Source: JACXTP01 sp963827905
GTDB taxonomy: Archaea; Thermoplasmatota; Thermoplasmata; Methanomassiliicoccales; UBA472
DNA length: 64,000 nt
Direction of reading: 5' to 3'
Assembly: GCA_963827905.1 (NCBI GenBank)
Contig: CAWHCB010000007.1
Span: 124,001-188,000, forward strand
Below the pieces are notes generated by a model. The model was not told the origin of the DNA. It searched no databases and was given only the letters and a program-made list of their open reading frames with translations. Below are positions 36,784 through 45,663 of this stretch, piece by piece (the stretch's first letter is position 1; each line of letters starts with the position of its first letter). The position numbers and the translations under genes are program-made.

Positions 36784-37648
36784 TCAGTTGGCGTTGTAAC
36801 GCTCTAAGATCTCCTGGAGACTGCCGTCCTCCACCATTATGGCCAATATGCCGTTGATCATGATCTGGAGTGCGGTCTCACCAAGCCCCATGGCGATGCC
36901 ATACTCTTCATTGGTCTCGATGACCATTGAGACCTTGACGTCATAAGCAGTGGCGTTGGAGGCATATTGCCTAGCTACGGGATAGTCGATGACCGCTGCA
37001 TCTTGCTGTCCACCGTTCACTGCAGTGACGGCGAGGTCGACGGTGTCGAACTTCAGATGGCTCTGGGCTCAAGGTTGTCTTCGACCCAGAACCCACCGGT
37101 CGTTCCGAGCTGGACACAGACGTTGGAGTTGTTGAGATCTTCATAGCTCGAATAGTGCTATCGCCTGCCACCAGGACCGCCTGGTCCGCAAGATAGTAAG
37201 GATCGGAGAACAGGACGGACAACGCCCTTTCCGGAGTAATCGTCATGGCGGAGATAGCGATATCGATCTGACCTGCTTGTATAGCACCAATCAAAGTGGT
37301 GAAGCTTAATGGAACGATCTCGAGTTCCACACCCATCGTATCCGCTATCATCTTCACGATGTCCATGTCCACGCCATAGTAATCGGTTGTTCCTGGCTCC
37401 TTAAATTCAAACGGCGGATAGGGCACATCTGTGCCGACCCTAAGAACACCCCTCTGGTATATCTCATCAAGTCGGTTGGTCGGTTCATCTTCGTCATTGT
37501 TGTTCAATAAACCACCATAGTAGGCTACGGCTACCAAGGCAACGACGATAACTATCGCGATAATCGCAATCCACAACGGCTTTATGCCCTTCTTCTTCAT
37601 GGGCGGAGCCGGACTAGATGACGGACTGTTCTCCGCAGGATTTGCCAT
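36784..37648 (-). CDS. Amino acid ABC transporter substrate-binding protein, with frameshifts
   Basis: Periplasmic-type binding protein of family 3, anchored by an N-terminal helix ('IAIIAIVIVVALVAVAYYGG'). The lobe reads 'GVLRVGTDVPYPPFEFKE' and 'FTTLIGAIQAGQIDIAISAMTITPER', and the C-terminal part 'GGQQDAAVIDYPVARQ' lies in another frame. Single-base breaks near 37150 and 37066 restore about 287 aa, with 'SYEDLNNSNVCVQLGTTGG' between them. I start at 37648 ('MANPAENS') because the TATA box at 37674-37683 suits a leaderless transcript. Confidence 0.88.
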
Positions 37649-37673
37649 GTTTTCGGTGTTATGCACTATGCCC

Positions 37674-37683
37674 ATTTAATACT
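37674..37683 (-). promoter_or_regulatory. TATA box of the amino acid ABC operon
   Basis: GTATTAAATG on the minus strand, 26-35 bases upstream of the chosen ATG at 37648. Confidence 0.55.
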
Positions 37684-37735
37684 TTATTAGAATGCTGGCT
37701 ATCTGCTGGCCATTTCAGATGGATTAGTAAAAATT

Positions 37736-37750
37736 ATACGAATATCGTAT
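37736..37750. promoter_or_regulatory. Perfect inverted repeat, possible operator
   Basis: ATACGA-ATA-TCGTAT, two 6-base arms around 3 bases, in the AT-rich region between the divergent amino acid ABC operon and the heptose genes. Related half-sites follow: TACGAT at 37759-37764 and TTCGTA at 37787-37792. This is typical of a dimeric regulator's binding site, but no regulator is adjacent. Confidence 0.4.
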
Positions 37751-37923
37751 GAATAAATTACGATATCCGATGCGATAATAAATCAATTCGTAGCATAATC
37801 TCTAGGGAGAACAATTAAGTTTGCTTTTTATTGAAGGGGAGATGAGCACACTCATGGGAAAGAGGTTATGAAGTGGTTCAAGGATATGCCGATGGCACGG
37901 TCAACCATATGGTAGCGAGGGAG

Positions 37924-38937
37924 ATGTTGATCCGGAGCAAGGCTCCGCTACGTATCAGTTTTGCAGGAGGAGGCACCGATGTCTCTCCCTATTGCGATGA
38001 GAGAGGGGGAGCGGTCCTGTCGGCCACCATCGATCGACATGCCTATTGCACCATCTCCCCCAGAGAGGACGCCGAGATATCCATACGTTCCCTGGACTTC
38101 GGCCGGGAGGAAAGATGGAAGGTCGACGGGAATCAGTTCCAGTACGATGGGAACCTTGACCTTATCAAGGCGGTCTTGAACCATTTCGAGGTCAGGAAGG
38201 GTTTTGATATGTTCCTCCATTGCGAGGCCCCTCCCGGATCTGGGCTCGGGGGTTCCTCGACCGTCATCGTGGCCATCCTCGGGGCGTTCTCAGAATGGTT
38301 GAACAAACCCATGTCTCAATATGATATGGCGAAATTGGCCTATCAACTGGAAAGGGAGGAACTGGGTTTCAAAGGCGGTCGCCAGGACCAATACGCCGCT
38401 GTCTTCGGTGGCTTCAACTACATCGAGTTCAAGGGCCAGGAGACCATCGTCACTCCCTTGCGCATCAAGACCGACGTGCTCAACGAGCTGCACTATTGCA
38501 TGCTCCTTTGTTATACTGGACGCACCAGGGACAGCGCTAATATCATTCAGGAACAGACGCGCGGCTATATGCAAGGGCAGGATGAGGTGGTCGATGCCTT
38601 GGACAACGCCAAGCGTCTGGCCAAGGAGACGAAGGATGCGCTCATGGTGGGGGACATCCGACGCATGGGCGAGCTCCTCAATGAGAGCTGGCAATTCAAG
38701 AAGAGGTTCACACCAAGCGTCAGCAACCGACGCGTGGACGAGATCTATGAAACGGCGATGCGGAATGGCGCCATCGGTGGCAAGATATCGGGCGCTGGCG
38801 GCGGGGGTTTCATGTTCTTCATCTGCGAGTACGACCACAAGCACCAGGTAGGGGATGAGCTGGTCAAGATGGGCGTGGACATCGTCCCCTTCAACTTCGA
38901 TAAGCATGGTCTGCAGACCTGGAGGTATCGCGCATGA
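37924..38937 (+). CDS. hddA: GHMP kinase, D-glycero-D-manno-heptose 7-phosphate kinase type (HddA-like)
   Basis: Sugar kinase of 337 aa. The N terminus 'RSKAPLRISFAGGGTDVSPY' is typical of the HddA/fucokinase branch, the GHMP motif 'PPGSGLGGSSTV' is at about residues 103-114, and the C terminus has 'GKISGAGGGGFMFF'. HddA makes heptose 1,7-bisphosphate. I start at the ATG at 37924; longer forms from 37873 lack support. Its stop overlaps the next gene (ATGA), a GmhA-GmhB fusion, which strongly supports the heptose reading over fucose. Confidence 0.82.
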   Translation: MLIRSKAPLRISFAGGGTDVSPYCDERGGAVLSATIDRHAYCTISPREDAEISIRSLDFGREERWKVDGNQFQYDGNLDLIKAVLNHFEVRKGFDMFLHCEAPPGSGLGGSSTVIVAILGAFSEWLNKPMSQYDMAKLAYQLEREELGFKGGRQDQYAAVFGGFNYIEFKGQETIVTPLRIKTDVLNELHYCMLLCYTGRTRDSANIIQEQTRGYMQGQDEVVDALDNAKRLAKETKDALMVGDIRRMGELLNESWQFKKRFTPSVSNRRVDEIYETAMRNGAIGGKISGAGGGGFMFFICEYDHKHQVGDELVKMGVDIVPFNFDKHGLQTWRYRA

Positions 38938-39977
38938 GAACCAGGGTGAGGAGGGAGTTGGAGCGTTCCGCCTCGACGATCGCGGCGGTGGATGAAGGGC
39001 AGGTGTTGTCCATCGCTGAGGCGCTGGTGGGGGTCTTCCGTTCCGGTAACAAGGTGGTCATCTTCGGCAACGGTGGCAGCGCCGCCGACGCCCAGCACCT
39101 TGCCGCTGAGTTCTCTGGTCGGTTCATGTGGGACCGACCTGGGCTCAGCGCCATCGCCATCAACAATGTTTCGGCTATCACCGCCATCGGTAACGACTAT
39201 TCGTTCGATGACATCTTCGAACGACATATGGACGGCTTGGTTCAGAAAGGTGATGCGGTCATCGCCATCAGCACCTCTGGCAATTCCGTCAATGTGCTCC
39301 GCGCGGTGCGCCGGGCCAAGGAGCGCCAGGCTCTGACCATCGGTTTCACAGGCAACAAGGGCGCATTGAGGCGTGAGGTCGATTTGGCCCTCTGCATACC
39401 TTCCGAACGCACCCCCCATATCCAGGAAGGTTACATGACGTCCGGGCACATAATCTGCGGACTGGTGGAGAGGATGATGTTCAGTCGTCCTGCGGTGTTC
39501 GTGGACCGGGACGACACCCTGGTCAAGGACGTCCCCTATTGCTCCTGCCCCGACGACCTCCACCTGTTCCCTGGAGTGGGCACATCGGTACGAAGGCTGA
39601 ACGAGGCCGGTTTCCTGGTGATCGTCATCACCAACCAGTCCGGCGTGGGTCGAGGGTATTTCTCCGAGGATGTCCTGGCCGATGTGCACAAGAAACTGAG
39701 GGAGGAGATCGGAAAGGATGGTGGGAAGTTGGACGCCATCTACCATTGCCCCCATGTACCGGAGGTAAGGTGCGGTTGCCGCAAACCCGAGGTCGGTCTG
39801 ATAGAGATGGCACTTGACGATTTTCCCGTTGATATGGAGCGGTCCTACCTCATCGGGGACAGCGACAAGCACGACATGGAGCTGGCCAGGCGATTGGGGC
39901 TGCGGTGCTTCCAGGTCACCGAGGAGAAAGGATTCGCCTCGGTGGTCGATGAGCTGTTGAGCGCGCTGAAAAGATGA
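38934..39977 (+). CDS. gmhA: Fused sedoheptulose 7-phosphate isomerase (GmhA) and heptose bisphosphate phosphatase (GmhB)
   Basis: A 347-aa fusion. Residues 1-182 are a SIS-domain isomerase: 'GNGGSAADAQH' at 45-55, 'IGNDYSFDDIFE', 'ISTSGNS', and His172, matching the catalytic histidine of bacterial GmhA. Residues 186-347 are a HAD phosphatase: nucleophile motif 'DRDDTLV' (191-197), 'TNQSGVGRGYF', and a GmhB-type zinc site of Cys272, His274, Cys280 and Cys282, with 'GDSDKHDMELA'. With HddA it would take sedoheptulose 7-phosphate to heptose 1-phosphate, ready for nucleotide activation. It overlaps hddA by four bases. Confidence 0.88.
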   Translation: MRTRVRRELERSASTIAAVDEGQVLSIAEALVGVFRSGNKVVIFGNGGSAADAQHLAAEFSGRFMWDRPGLSAIAINNVSAITAIGNDYSFDDIFERHMDGLVQKGDAVIAISTSGNSVNVLRAVRRAKERQALTIGFTGNKGALRREVDLALCIPSERTPHIQEGYMTSGHIICGLVERMMFSRPAVFVDRDDTLVKDVPYCSCPDDLHLFPGVGTSVRRLNEAGFLVIVITNQSGVGRGYFSEDVLADVHKKLREEIGKDGGKLDAIYHCPHVPEVRCGCRKPEVGLIEMALDDFPVDMERSYLIGDSDKHDMELARRLGLRCFQVTEEKGFASVVDELLSALKR

Positions 39978-39984
39978 TTATGAT

Positions 39985-40866
39985 TCAAGGACCTATTTCC
40001 TTGGTCGTCTCCACCATGTTCCACACTGGGCGGTCGCCTTTGTCCATCATGACGTGAACTGTGGCGTAGGCCCGGGCCAAGAGCTCCATGCCCATGGCTA
40101 TGGCGATCTTCCAGAAATCCTTGCCATTGTCCTTGAGGAAACCCCGCCAGGACTCGAAAAGGTAGTGTTTGTCCCAGGTGGGGATGTCGAAGTCGAACCA
40201 GCGTTTCATGTATCTCTCCCCTATGTTGACACGAGTGCGCTGTTTGAAGTAATCCCGCACTGTCTCTGGCCCCTTGTTCAATACGATGGCGTCCGGCGCG
40301 TATACCGAGCGCAATCCCTTGCGCTCCAGGTCCATGCGGATCAGGTCCTCGTCCGATTGCATGCCTGTGGGTATTTGGATGCGAAGGTTGCGGAAGGCCA
40401 TCACCTCCCCAACCTTGGGATAGATGAGCGAGAGGCGATGGTGCATGTCCCATAGCATGAACACCGCGAAACCGACCACCGTCCTACGGTCGTTCACTGG
40501 TTGTGGGTGGCCCCCTGCCACCCCCACCTTCTCATCCTCGAATGGACCGACCAAGGCGTGCAAGCAGCCCTCTTTGAGGATGTTATCGGCGTTCACGAGC
40601 ACCAGCACATCGCCCGTGGCCTTCTCCATGAAGAGATTTACCGCGGAGTTCTTGCCCTCACGATTCTGCTGACGGTATAAAACGACCCTGCGGTCCCTCG
40701 CTGAGAACGACCTTACCACATCATCGGTGTCGTCCGTACTGCCGCTCGATATCACCAGTACTTCGATCAGCTCCGCGCTCGCCATTCGTTGCGCCAGGAC
40801 CGATTCGAGACATCTGCCGATGTTGCGGCCTTCGTTGTACGCACAAACCCCGACCGATACCTTCAT
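39985..40866 (-). CDS. Family 2 glycosyltransferase
   Basis: GT-A fold enzyme of 293 aa. Starts 'MKVSVGVCAYNEGRNIGRCLES', with 'SSGSTDDTDDVV', the metal-binding 'LVNADNI' (a DxD variant) and 'GMQSDEDLI'. A C-terminal helix near 'AIAMGMELLARAYA' may tie it to the membrane. It converges with the gmhA-gmhB gene, eight bases away, and its own promoter (GGTATTTAATTG, about 40890-40901) precedes it. A role in glycan synthesis with the heptose genes is likely by location only. Confidence 0.85.
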   Translation of the reverse strand: MKVSVGVCAYNEGRNIGRCLESVLAQRMASAELIEVLVISSGSTDDTDDVVRSFSARDRRVVLYRQQNREGKNSAVNLFMEKATGDVLVLVNADNILKEGCLHALVGPFEDEKVGVAGGHPQPVNDRRTVVGFAVFMLWDMHHRLSLIYPKVGEVMAFRNLRIQIPTGMQSDEDLIRMDLERKGLRSVYAPDAIVLNKGPETVRDYFKQRTRVNIGERYMKRWFDFDIPTWDKHYLFESWRGFLKDNGKDFWKIAIAMGMELLARAYATVHVMMDKGDRPVWNMVETTKEIGP

Positions 40867-40919
40867 CCGGGCATCATCGAACATTCAGGCAATTAAATAC
40901 CTTTTGGGGGATCGCATAG

Positions 40920-40951
40920 CCTCCTGTATATCATTATTTAAGTCCAGGAGG
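40920..40951. repeat. Inverted repeat around a TATA-like element
   Basis: CCTCCTG at 40920-40926 pairs with CAGGAGG at 40945-40951 around an 18-base AT-rich spacer, within the divergent promoter region of two glycosyltransferase genes. A run of six T residues follows at about 40955-40960. It could be an operator or a transcript stem; I cannot say which. Confidence 0.35.
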
Positions 40952-41037
40952 GCACTTTTTTAACCTGGCACGATTTCTGCCTAAGGATCATGACGGCAAA
41001 GTTATAAATAATCAGATTAATTCTGTTAATAGGAACT

Positions 41038-42144
41038 ATGGAATCCAGAGGGGGATCGGGAGAGCCCTTCAGCGTTATTCTCCCAACTTTGAACGAAGGG
41101 GATAACATAGTCCCAATGATCGAGACCTTATCCCGGCTATATCCTGGTTCTAACATCATAGTCGTCGATGACAACTCCCTGGACGGCACCCCTCAAAAGG
41201 CCAAAGAACTGGCGGCCCGCGGTCTGCATGTCACCGTCATCGACCGGGACCCGAAGGACCGGGGTTTGAGCGCATCCATATTCGACGGCATACTCGCCTC
41301 CAAGACCGCCTCGTTCGTGGTCATGGACTCAGATTTCCAGCATCCGCCCGAACGGGCTGGTGACCTGGTGGCCCAATTGGACCAGAACTATGATATGGTT
41401 GTGGGGGTGAGGGAGGACTTCTCCAAGCTCTCCTCCGGGAGGAAGATGGCCTCCTGGGGCGCCAACACCATGGCCGCCACCTATCTTCGTTACAAGAAGC
41501 AGCCCAGTACCAGCGACAACATGAGCGGCTTCTTCGCCGGGCGAACGGAGATGTGTCAGTCCATCATCAGAGAGAACATGAAAAGGTTCGAACGGCGCGG
41601 TTTCAAGGCGCTCTTCGACATACTCAAGTTCCTTCCCGATGGAGCTAAGGTGGCCGAGGTGGAGTTCCGCTTCAGCGAGAGGCGCTCTGGGACCTCCAAG
41701 CTCAGCTCCACCATCGTCATCTCGATCATGAAGCAGTGCGGTATCTGGGGCAAGACCCTGGCCGCCATTACCTCGTTCTTCCTCACGAACATGTTCGGCC
41801 GCTATATGGCCGCGCTGATCCTGGGCCTGATCATCACCTACGGCGTCCTTAACCTCACCGATACCGTCTGGACAGAGGAGCTGACGTACACTATATTGCT
41901 GGCCATGCTCATATCTCTAGGCTACCTGGTGGTTGCCAACCGCCTTCTCTTCACCGTAGGAAGAAAAGACGGGATCATTCGCGGCTTGAAGCTGGTGTTC
42001 TCCGGGCTTTCTGGATTCCTAGTGTCGCTCTATGTGTTCTATTACGTTTTCGACGACATCTCGGAGGCGCAGATGTTCGCCCTTTTCACCGGGTTCCTCA
42101 TCGGTTTCGCTTGGGATTCCTTCGGATTGAACCTTAAGAATTGA
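41038..42144 (+). CDS. Membrane-associated family 2 glycosyltransferase (dolichyl-phosphate mannosyltransferase-like)
   Basis: A 368-aa enzyme. The N-terminal GT2 domain has 'SVILPTLNEGDNIVPMIETL', 'VVDDNSLDGT' and 'VMDSDFQHPPE', the arrangement of polyprenyl-phosphate sugar synthases. After about residue 235 there are four predicted helices resembling a GtrA-like domain ('AALILGLIITYGVLNL', 'LISLGYLVVANRLLF', 'VFSGLSGFLVSLYVFYYVF'). The likely product is a lipid-linked sugar for surface glycans. A TATA box (GTTATAAATA, about 41000-41009) lies upstream. Confidence 0.88.
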   Translation: MESRGGSGEPFSVILPTLNEGDNIVPMIETLSRLYPGSNIIVVDDNSLDGTPQKAKELAARGLHVTVIDRDPKDRGLSASIFDGILASKTASFVVMDSDFQHPPERAGDLVAQLDQNYDMVVGVREDFSKLSSGRKMASWGANTMAATYLRYKKQPSTSDNMSGFFAGRTEMCQSIIRENMKRFERRGFKALFDILKFLPDGAKVAEVEFRFSERRSGTSKLSSTIVISIMKQCGIWGKTLAAITSFFLTNMFGRYMAALILGLIITYGVLNLTDTVWTEELTYTILLAMLISLGYLVVANRLLFTVGRKDGIIRGLKLVFSGLSGFLVSLYVFYYVFDDISEAQMFALFTGFLIGFAWDSFGLNLKN

Positions 42145-42175
42145 TTTATTCGTAATTTTATTTCTATTTTCGTTC
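42145..42175 (+). terminator. T-rich terminator after the polyprenyl-phosphate glycosyltransferase
   Basis: The plus strand after the stop carries several T runs (TTTATTCG, TTTTATTTC, TATTTTCG), as expected for archaeal termination. Confidence 0.45.
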
Positions 42176-42277
42176 ACTTAACGCATCTATTGCTTTAGAA
42201 CTCGTACAACTTCTTTGAAAATTGGAAACAAGGTTTTAAGTGCAATGGGCGCAAATAGTTGGGGTCTGGAGGATGAA

Positions 42278-42667
42278 ATGACCCTGAAGCAGTTCGATAT
42301 TTTGGTCGAGAACAAGCCTGGGGAAGTGGCGAGGATCGCGGAGTTGCTCGGCAAGCGGTCGGTCAACATACGCGGCATCGCCACGGATTTCGGAAAGGGC
42401 CAACCGATGATCCACGTGATCACGGACGACGATGCCACCACCCGGAGCGCCCTGACGGCGTCTGGCGCGCAGTTCATGGAGAAGGACATAATCGTCGTGG
42501 CCATGGCAGACAAGCCCGGCGAACTGCACAAGTTGACGAAGAAGCTGGCACGCAACGGCGTCAACATCGAGTCCCTCTTCATCTTAGGGGCCAAGACGGC
42601 CATCGAAGAGGTGGCGATATCCGTGGACCGGATGGACCAAGCCAAGGACGTGCTCGATTATTCCTGA
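42278..42667 (+). CDS. Tandem ACT-domain protein
   Basis: A 129-aa protein of two ACT domains ('DILVENKPGEVARIAELLGKR' and 'VVAMADKPGELHKLTKKLAR'), probably binding an amino acid or similar ligand as a regulator. I start at 42278 ('MTLKQFDI'); an ATG at 42215 would add 21 residues including the TATA-like TTTTAAGT at about 42233. It converges with the EamA transporter gene, whose printed frame overlaps it by 84 bases. Confidence 0.78.
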   Translation: MTLKQFDILVENKPGEVARIAELLGKRSVNIRGIATDFGKGQPMIHVITDDDATTRSALTASGAQFMEKDIIVVAMADKPGELHKLTKKLARNGVNIESLFILGAKTAIEEVAISVDRMDQAKDVLDYS

Positions 42668-43576
42668 GCCGTCCCACTTCCCTTTATTCCTTTTTGATCT
42701 CCCTTTTCTCCAATGTAACGATATCACCACCACCGCTAGGAATATGAACGCCCCACCAATGGCCGTGATCTCGGTGGGCATCTCGTCGAGCAGGATTATG
42801 GCGAAGAGCATGCCGAACACGATCTCCAGGAGCAGGATGACCGAGGTGACGGTCGCCCCGAGACCGCGCAGCCCGTAGCTATAGAGAATGAAGGCCAATG
42901 TAGTGCAGAATATGCCGGTGTAGGCGGCCATCTCCAGACCGGTGGCGTTCACGGACCAGTCCTGTGTGAACACAAGCGCGAACGGAACGAGCAAGATAGT
43001 GGTGATGAGGATTATGGCGAAGGTGGCGGATACCATGGACGTACCCGATTTGAGCGTCTTGGTGAGGTATACCACATAGACCGACCAAAGGAGGCCCGCC
43101 ACCAATACCGCCATGTTGCCCATGAATGTGCCCCCGCCCACCGCTCCTACATCGCCGTTGGTGGCGATGATGACCACGCCCACTATGCCTAGGATTAATC
43201 CGACCAGGATCCTGGGAGTGAGCTTCTCCTTGAGCACGAAGGAGGCGAGGACGGCGATGTACACCACGTTGATGTCGATCAAGAGCACCGCGTTGGTAAC
43301 GGTGGTCATGGTCATGCCGATGTTCTGCAGGTTCATGGCCACGGCGTTGATGAGGGATATGCCCCATATCAGAGGGCTACGCAACACCGTCCAGTCGAAC
43401 TCCTTGAACAGAAAGATGATGGGGAGCGCGCTCAGCGCGGCGAACCCATAGCGTAGAAGGGAGAACAGCACGGGGTCAACGTTCTCCACGCCCACCTTGC
43501 CGGCGACGAAGGAAGTGCCCCAGATGATGCATGCCGCCAGTAGCGGCAAGGCATAGCCGTACTCCCTCTTCTCCAC
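42584..43576 (-). CDS. EamA/DMT-family transporter
   Basis: Ten-helix drug/metabolite-type exporter of 330 aa, with two EamA repeats ('LAACIIWGTSFVAGKVGV' and 'AVLVAGLLWSVYVVYL'). The reading frame runs 84 bases into the convergent ACT gene. A one-base shift near 42720 would instead end it at a TAA at about 42684-42686, after 'EKREIKKE', avoiding the overlap and giving a charged tail typical of the family. I therefore suspect another small indel. Substrate unknown. Confidence 0.85.
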   Translation of the reverse strand: MEKREYGYALPLLAACIIWGTSFVAGKVGVENVDPVLFSLLRYGFAALSALPIIFLFKEFDWTVLRSPLIWGISLINAVAMNLQNIGMTMTTVTNAVLLIDINVVYIAVLASFVLKEKLTPRILVGLILGIVGVVIIATNGDVGAVGGGTFMGNMAVLVAGLLWSVYVVYLTKTLKSGTSMVSATFAIILITTILLVPFALVFTQDWSVNATGLEMAAYTGIFCTTLAFILYSYGLRGLGATVTSVILLLEIVFGMLFAIILLDEMPTEITAIGGAFIFLAVVVISLHWRKGRSKRNKGKWDGSGIIEHVLGLVHPVHGYRHLFDGRLGP

Positions 43577-43629
43577 CCTGGGCGAATCGCCTCCGAATAT
43601 TTAACAGCCACCGCGATGCGTTTTCGAGC

Positions 43630-44694
43630 TCAACGAAGCGACTCTGGACCATCCACTTGGGCCTTGTCGCCCAGCACTGAACCCTCCAATAGTACGCCAG
43701 GTCCTACGATGCAGCCCTCGCCTAGGATGCAATTCACGACCCTGGCGCTGGCATGGACTAGGCATCCGTCCAATAGCAGGGAGTGTTCGATGGAGGCCCC
43801 CTTGCCAACTCTGCTGCCCCTGCCTATTGCAGAGGCGCGCACGATGCAACCCCTCTCCAGCGTGACGTTCTCCCCCAGGTAGGTCGGACCGATTATGTCG
43901 GCCCCCTCCCCCAGGACCTCTGTGGCCACGATCGGCCCTTCCGTGGTCATTCCCGGCAGGAAGGTCGGCTCACCATGCCGCTCCGCCATGGCCAGGTTGG
44001 CATGGAACAGGTCGGCCGGGTTGCCGATGTCCTTCCAATAACCGTCAAGTCTGCCAGCATATATCGGCCTCCCTTTGGACAGAAGGTCGGGGAAGAGGTT
44101 CTTAGAGAAATCGTACTTGGTTCCAGCGGGAATGTGGGATAACGCCTCCTTTTGTAGGACATAGGTGCCGGCGTTGATCACGTTGGAGAATACCTCCTCG
44201 GTCTTGGGCTTCTCCTTGAAACGTTCGATCCGACCAGCCTGGTCCATTCCCACGATGCCGAACTGCTCCGGCCTCTCCACCTCGGTGAGGCCCATGGTGG
44301 CCACGGCCCCGGAACTGAAATGCAGGTCCGTCAACTTGGATAGGTCCGCGTCGGTCAAGGTGTCCCCGCTCCCGACCAGGAAGGTGTCGTCCAGCCTGTC
44401 CTCGAGCAATTTGACCGCTCCGGCCGTGCCCATGGGCTGGTCCTCATAGGCGTAGATGACCCTGGCGCCAAAGCCTTCGCCGTTCCCCAGGGCCTTGACC
44501 ACGTCCTCGGACCGGTAGCCCAAGGCCAGGAATACCTCCTCCACCCCCGCCCGCACCATGCTGCGCACGGTATGCTCGATGCATGGCCGCCCCAGGACCG
44601 GCAGCATGGGTTTCGGCCTGGTGTTGGTCAAAGGTCTCAACCTCGTTCCCTCTCCGCCGGCCATGATCACCGCTTGTCTGACCTTTCCGCTCAT
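43630..44694 (-). CDS. Sugar-1-phosphate nucleotidyltransferase with left-handed beta-helix
   Basis: A 354-aa enzyme. The N-terminal nucleotidyltransferase domain has 'MAGGEGTRLRPLTNTRPKP' and 'VGSGDTL'; the C-terminal third is hexapeptide repeats ('EGADIIGPTYLGENVTLERGC'). Similar archaeal proteins activate Man-1-P, Glc-1-P or GlcNAc-1-P. It could serve as the nucleotide-activating step for heptose 1-phosphate, but true HddC proteins lack the repeat domain, so this is unsure. Confidence 0.85.
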   Translation of the reverse strand: MSGKVRQAVIMAGGEGTRLRPLTNTRPKPMLPVLGRPCIEHTVRSMVRAGVEEVFLALGYRSEDVVKALGNGEGFGARVIYAYEDQPMGTAGAVKLLEDRLDDTFLVGSGDTLTDADLSKLTDLHFSSGAVATMGLTEVERPEQFGIVGMDQAGRIERFKEKPKTEEVFSNVINAGTYVLQKEALSHIPAGTKYDFSKNLFPDLLSKGRPIYAGRLDGYWKDIGNPADLFHANLAMAERHGEPTFLPGMTTEGPIVATEVLGEGADIIGPTYLGENVTLERGCIVRASAIGRGSRVGKGASIEHSLLLDGCLVHASARVVNCILGEGCIVGPGVLLEGSVLGDKAQVDGPESLR

Positions 44695-44697
44695 GTC

Positions 44698-45565
44698 TCA
44701 CTCCACCACCTTGACGACGTTGTCGTCCTTCCTGGCCCCGATGGCCTCGGCCACGGGACGGCACTTCGCCCGCAATATGTAAACCACTGGCCTTAGGCTC
44801 TCTTCAGAGAGCGACTCGAAGTTCGCCATTCCTTTGGCGATGATGAGGTCCGCCCGCCTCAGCACCTGCACCAGCTCTTGAGGGATGCGGTCCAGGTCGA
44901 TGCCTACCGCGAACTGACCGGTGGTGGACCAGGAATCGAACACCTTGTCCATGCCGGTATCCTTCAGGTCATCGGCGGTGGCGTCGGTGAGGATGGGTTC
45001 GCCCTTCACCACGCCATGCACCTGCACCCCCATGTACTGGATCTGTTCCACCAGCAACCGGTCCAACACTATCTCCCCGGCGTTATCGGTAAGGAAGACC
45101 ACGTTATTAGCGCCCTCCAGCAGCGTCCTGAATCGGTCCACTTGGTCCAATCCTATGCCTTGCGGGACCACCTGGTCGAACTTGCGTCCGAACTGCTCAG
45201 GACCATCGATGCCGATGTCGATCCCGAAATCCAGGACGTTGCCGGCTATGGAGACGAGACATGCCGCCCTCAACGAATCCACATGGGCTCTCAACGAACT
45301 CACGGGCCTTGGGCAGCATCTGTTCCGCCGCCGAGTTGCTTCGCCTTTTCAGGTCCAGATAAGGGTCCTTGCTACCGATGACGTCGTAGACGCGGGCGTG
45401 GACCCGGGTGGCCAGTTTCGCCGAGTTCTCCTCGGCCTGGAAACCTGGCGCGATCAGCTCCAGTCCAGCGTTGACCGCCTCGGCTCGTTTGGACGGGGCC
45501 ACCAGGTCAGTCTCGTATATGACCCTGCCCAGTAGGCAAGGGACGCAGTCGGCGCTGAAACGCAT
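44698..45565 (-). CDS. DUF89/ARMT1-like metal-dependent phosphatase, with a frameshift
   Basis: About 288 aa when restored. DUF89 proteins are damage-control phosphatases that hydrolyse damaged sugar phosphates and related metabolites. Visible motifs are 'FSADCVPCLLGR' at the N terminus, 'FLTDNAGEIVLDR' (metal-binding) and 'AKGMANFESLSEE'. The two frames meet near 45285 with one base changed. It lies four bases downstream of the nucleotidyltransferase gene, so the two are probably co-transcribed, consistent with sugar-phosphate clean-up. Confidence 0.85.
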
Positions 45566-45663
45566 GGGACAGGGTATCAATTGGCAGGCGGATTAAGCCT
45601 TCGCCGCCGCATGGCCAGGACAACCTTATCTAGTGTCAGGGCCATTCCCGGCCGAGGGTGCAG

